Program-made: the position numbers and the translations under genes
Notes under the pieces: generated by a model
The model's database searches: none
Seen by the model: the letters and a program-made list of their open reading frames with translations, nothing else
Told to the model about the DNA's origin: nothing
NCBI GenBank assembly: GCA_020024615.1
Contig: JAHHTP010000048.1
Span: 1 to 7,175 of the forward strand
Direction: 5' to 3'
Source of the DNA: Oscillospiraceae bacterium
GTDB lineage: Bacteria > Bacillota > Clostridia > Oscillospirales > Ruminococcaceae
Length of the DNA stretch: 7,175 nt
In this document: positions 5,081 to 7,175 of the stretch, one piece after another
Position numbering within the stretch: the first letter of the stretch is position 1
How the letters are laid out: each line of letters opens with the position of its first letter

Positions 5081-6644
5081 ATTTTGCTTGCAGGAAAGCG
5101 TCAACCTGAGACTGATACTCGTCGATGATGTTCTGTAAGCCAGCACCATTCAGAGCCTCTAAAGCAGCAGCCATATCAGCTTCCGGATCTTTGGATAAAC
5201 CGTAGATGATTTTTTTCTCGTGCTGTTTCCATACAACATCAGCAGCAGCAATCTCGGTCTCGATTACTTCGTTGTTCGGGGTGAAGCCCAGTAACGGAGA
5301 TGCTTCAGCTTTCATACAGGACTCTAACAGACCATCCCAGGAATCTCTTGCTTTCGGAGCTTCCGGAATAATGGTGAAGAAAGTACCCTGAGAGAAGGAG
5401 CTCGGACGGTATTTATTCATACCCTGCGGAGTAACCTCTACAGTACCTTCATCGGTTAAGTTCCAGTGGGTACCTTCGATGCCGTAGTAGAATACATTTC
5501 TTGCTTTAAAGTCGGTGTTGATCCACTGTAAGAACAGCAGTGCTCTTTCAATATGATCAGAGTTTACAGAGATAGCGTGACCAGAACCAATTACAGAGTC
5601 GGTGGTGTAAACAGCCGGAACATGGGTACGGATAACAACATCACCATGCTCAGCGTTCTGCCAGAATGCTTCACAGTTCAACCAACCCTGGCCGATACCA
5701 GTCGGTGCCCAAGCATGGGTCTCAACGGTTGCTACATCCGGATCGATATAGCCTTTTGCATACCAGTCAGATAAAACTTTAGCTTTCTCAATGGAGTCTT
5801 TGTTTTCCAGAATGGAAACAACTTTCGGCTCAGCTTCGCCATACGGAACACCAATACCAGCAGCAGATCTGTTGATGAACTCAAACTCATAGTTCAGGGA
5901 AGTTACATCCATAGCAAACGGAGCCGGAGCACCTTCCATGTCGGTGTTGTTTTTAATTTTCTCTAACAGCGGAGCCATAGAAGCGAAATCGCTGGACAGA
6001 GAGTCTAACTCTGCTTCGGTGATACCAGCTTCTTCTACGATGGATTTATCCAGTCTCCACATCTGAGCTGCTGCGGAATCTTTGAAGGTCGGAACCATGT
6101 AGATGTGATCATTAACGGTAGCACCCTGCCATACTAACTCCGGAATGAAGTTGTACAGAATCGGAGCTGCAACTGGCAGAATTTCATCTAATTCAGCAAA
6201 TACGCCTTTGTTTGCGTTATTTACATAGTTGGTCTGCCATGCGCAAGAGAATACCATATCGTAATATTCATCGGTGGAGATGATTAAGTTAGCTTTGGTA
6301 TTATCAGCAAACTGATAGTCAACGGTGGTGTTAATAGCTTCTTTGGACATTTTGTTCAGTTCTTCGTAAACCATCTCAGATTCTTCAGCTGGGTCACCCC
6401 ACTGATACCACAGTAAGTTTACTTCCTCAGAAGTATCAATATTGGTTTTAGTGGACTCTAAGTTCTCTACAGGAGTAGAAGTAATCTCGATCTGCTCGTG
6501 TTCCATGGAAACATTCGCGTCCGGATTGGATGCATTGGAAGAATCCGGTTTAGAATTATCCGGTTTCTCAGTATTGGAGCAAGCTGCAAAGCAGGATGCG
6601 GTCATTAACACTGCTGCTACTAAAGCTAAAGCTTTCAGTTTCAT
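5079..6644 (-). CDS. ABC transporter solute-binding lipoprotein, LplA-like with DUF3502 C-terminus
   Basis: The 521-residue protein is an extracellular family-1 solute-binding lipoprotein that should capture an oligosaccharide or other carbohydrate and deliver it to an LplB/LplC-type permease pair. Seen: a lipoprotein signal (MKLK, a hydrophobic core, then SCFAAC with C22 as the lipidated residue); a Ser/Asn/Asp/Pro-rich tether (about 23-50); a mature domain beginning at EVNLLWYQWGDPAEE with two-lobed binding-protein character; and a C-terminal region (about 450-521) starting PLLGFTPNNEVIETEIAA and ending with a helical AGLQNIIDEYQSQVDAF, which fits DUF3502. AGAGAGG (6653-6659) sits 8 bases before the ATG. 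No permease or ATPase gene is adjacent in the window. The gene has its own promoter and terminator, so it appears to be transcribed alone. A 55-bp repeat at the window edge implies a second, related gene just upstream. The ligand is not identifiable. Confidence 0.92.
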   Translation of the reverse strand: MKLKALALVAAVLMTASCFAACSNTEKPDNSKPDSSNASNPDANVSMEHEQIEITSTPVENLESTKTNIDTSEEVNLLWYQWGDPAEESEMVYEELNKMSKEAINTTVDYQFADNTKANLIISTDEYYDMVFSCAWQTNYVNNANKGVFAELDEILPVAAPILYNFIPELVWQGATVNDHIYMVPTFKDSAAAQMWRLDKSIVEEAGITEAELDSLSSDFASMAPLLEKIKNNTDMEGAPAPFAMDVTSLNYEFEFINRSAAGIGVPYGEAEPKVVSILENKDSIEKAKVLSDWYAKGYIDPDVATVETHAWAPTGIGQGWLNCEAFWQNAEHGDVVIRTHVPAVYTTDSVIGSGHAISVNSDHIERALLFLQWINTDFKARNVFYYGIEGTHWNLTDEGTVEVTPQGMNKYRPSSFSQGTFFTIIPEAPKARDSWDGLLESCMKAEASPLLGFTPNNEVIETEIAAADVVWKQHEKKIIYGLSKDPEADMAAALEALNGAGLQNIIDEYQSQVDAFLQAK

Positions 6645-6672
6645 AATAAAAACCTCTCTTTAATTATCATAT

Positions 6673-6691
6673 CTGTATCACAGGGATACAG
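6673..6691. promoter_or_regulatory. Perfect inverted repeat in the lipoprotein gene leader
   Basis: CTGTATC (6673-6679) and GATACAG (6685-6691) are perfect 7-base arms around ACAGG. The repeat lies in the predicted 5' leader, about 14 bases upstream of the ribosome site of the lipoprotein gene. It could be a regulator site or an RNA hairpin affecting translation or mRNA stability; the sequence does not decide between them. Confidence 0.4.
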
Positions 6692-6781
6692 GATTCAATG
6701 GAATGCGGGCTGAACATGCGATAAATATTTCTCAACTAATGATACACAATTTACTACCATTCACCCGATGTCACTTGTACC

Positions 6782-6810
6782 ATTATACAGTTTAATGACC
6801 TGATTTTCAA
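6782..6810 (-). promoter_or_regulatory. Sigma-A promoter of the solute-binding lipoprotein gene
   Basis: On the minus strand, TTGAAA (6805-6810) and a perfect TATAAT (6782-6787) are separated by 17 bp. Transcription should begin near 6775, giving a leader of about 130 bases. It is the best promoter I found in the 6645-7120 gap, which supports monocistronic transcription rather than read-through from the predicted upstream paralogue. Confidence 0.72.
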
Positions 6811-7120
6811 GTATTTTTTTAATTTTTTAGTTATCCAAAAACGCTTTATTTATTCATCTTGCCATATTCTACCATTTAATCATTATATTATTCCTACATA
6901 TTGCACAGTATTTTATCACCATATTTTATCTCAATTATTTTCAGATAAAAATAATATACATAAAATAAATAGATATTATCACGCTCAATTATGCAATATA
7001 TGTTATTTTTTGTATAAAGCTTTATTCAAGATAACATTCATTTTTAAGCGATTTGTGACTGTTTTCATTTTTGAATTTTTTATGATATTTTATTATCATT
7101 TCCACACGCTTGACAAACAG
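6811..7120. other. Very AT-rich non-coding tract upstream of the lipoprotein promoter
   Basis: No convincing gene is present on either strand. The tract is dominated by A/T runs and holds a few weak dyads: TTTTATCT (6924-6931) with AGATAAAA (6943-6950), and the 12-bp palindrome ATAAAGCTTTAT (7014-7025). These may be regulator sites or chance in such biased sequence. The AT-rich stretch just upstream of the -35 box (about 6811-6830) could act as an UP element. Its right edge is the second copy of the 55-bp repeat. Confidence 0.6.
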
Positions 7121-7175
7121 AAAAATCCCCCTGCCAAAAGACAGGGGGAATATTACTTAAAATTTGAATAATTTC
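7121..7175. repeat. Direct repeat copy 2, terminator of a gene beyond the window
   Basis: This is identical to 5021-5075 to the last base of the window. It contains the same minus-strand terminator hairpin (7126-7133 with 7142-7149, then five T on the minus strand). By analogy with copy 1, the stop codon of a minus-strand gene should lie about 4 bases past the window end. That gene would be a duplicate or close paralogue of the solute-binding lipoprotein. Confidence 0.93.

Noticed and set aside
6882..6910. Second TATAAT-like box on the minus strand (6882-6887) as an alternative lipoprotein promoter
   Set aside because: No acceptable -35 box is present at 16-18 bp; the promoter at 6782-6810 is much better.
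7110..7115. TTGACA on the plus strand near the right edge, as a possible rightward promoter
   Set aside because: No -10 box occurs 16-18 bases downstream; that position falls inside the terminator hairpin of the repeat.
5021..7175. Repeat pair as the ends of a mobile element
   Set aside because: The repeats are direct rather than inverted, contain a gene terminator, and no transposase or integrase lies between them; gene duplication explains them better.

Overview
This 7.2 kb window looks like chromosomal accessory DNA of a low-to-mid GC anaerobic Firmicute (Clostridia, probably a gut Lachnospiraceae or Oscillospiraceae member). The reasons are strong AGGAGG-type ribosome sites, near-consensus sigma-A promoters, hairpin plus T-run terminators, AT-rich intergenic DNA, and a gene set typical of that group: a signal-less sulfatase, a MepA-type MATE exporter with a MarR repressor, an MtaA/CmuA-type UroD-family protein and an LplA-like lipoprotein. 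Genus cannot be fixed from the sequence alone.

Layout. Positions 44-1585 (+) encode a cytoplasmic type I sulfatase. It converges on a minus-strand marR-MATE operon (marR 2978-3430, exporter 1640-2965), and both units share one hairpin at 1604-1632. Positions 3431-3909 are a busy intergenic region. It holds the marR promoter with two related palindromic boxes, a perfect-consensus plus-strand promoter leading only into very small ORFs, and a third promoter with a perfect 16-bp palindrome that drives the UroD-family gene (3910-4956, +). That gene converges on a minus-strand sugar-type ABC lipoprotein gene (5079-6644), with two back-to-back terminators between them. Positions 6645-7120 hold the lipoprotein promoter and leader, then a very AT-rich tract.

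The most informative structural signal is at the right edge. The last 55 bases (7121-7175) are identical to 5021-5075, the terminator and tail of the lipoprotein gene, displaced by exactly 2100 bp. This implies that a second, tandem copy or close paralogue of the lipoprotein gene ends just beyond the window.

How the genes may work together. The lipoprotein would capture an oligosaccharide-like ligand outside the cell; its permeases are not in the window. A cytoplasmic sulfatase could remove sulfate from an imported compound, and the UroD-family protein could move a methyl group to or from a corrinoid protein that is not encoded here. This joint role in using sulfated and/or methylated substrates is inference. 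The marR-MATE pair is most likely a separate, self-regulated drug-efflux cassette of the mepRA kind. I saw no RNA genes, CRISPR array, insertion sequence or phage genes.
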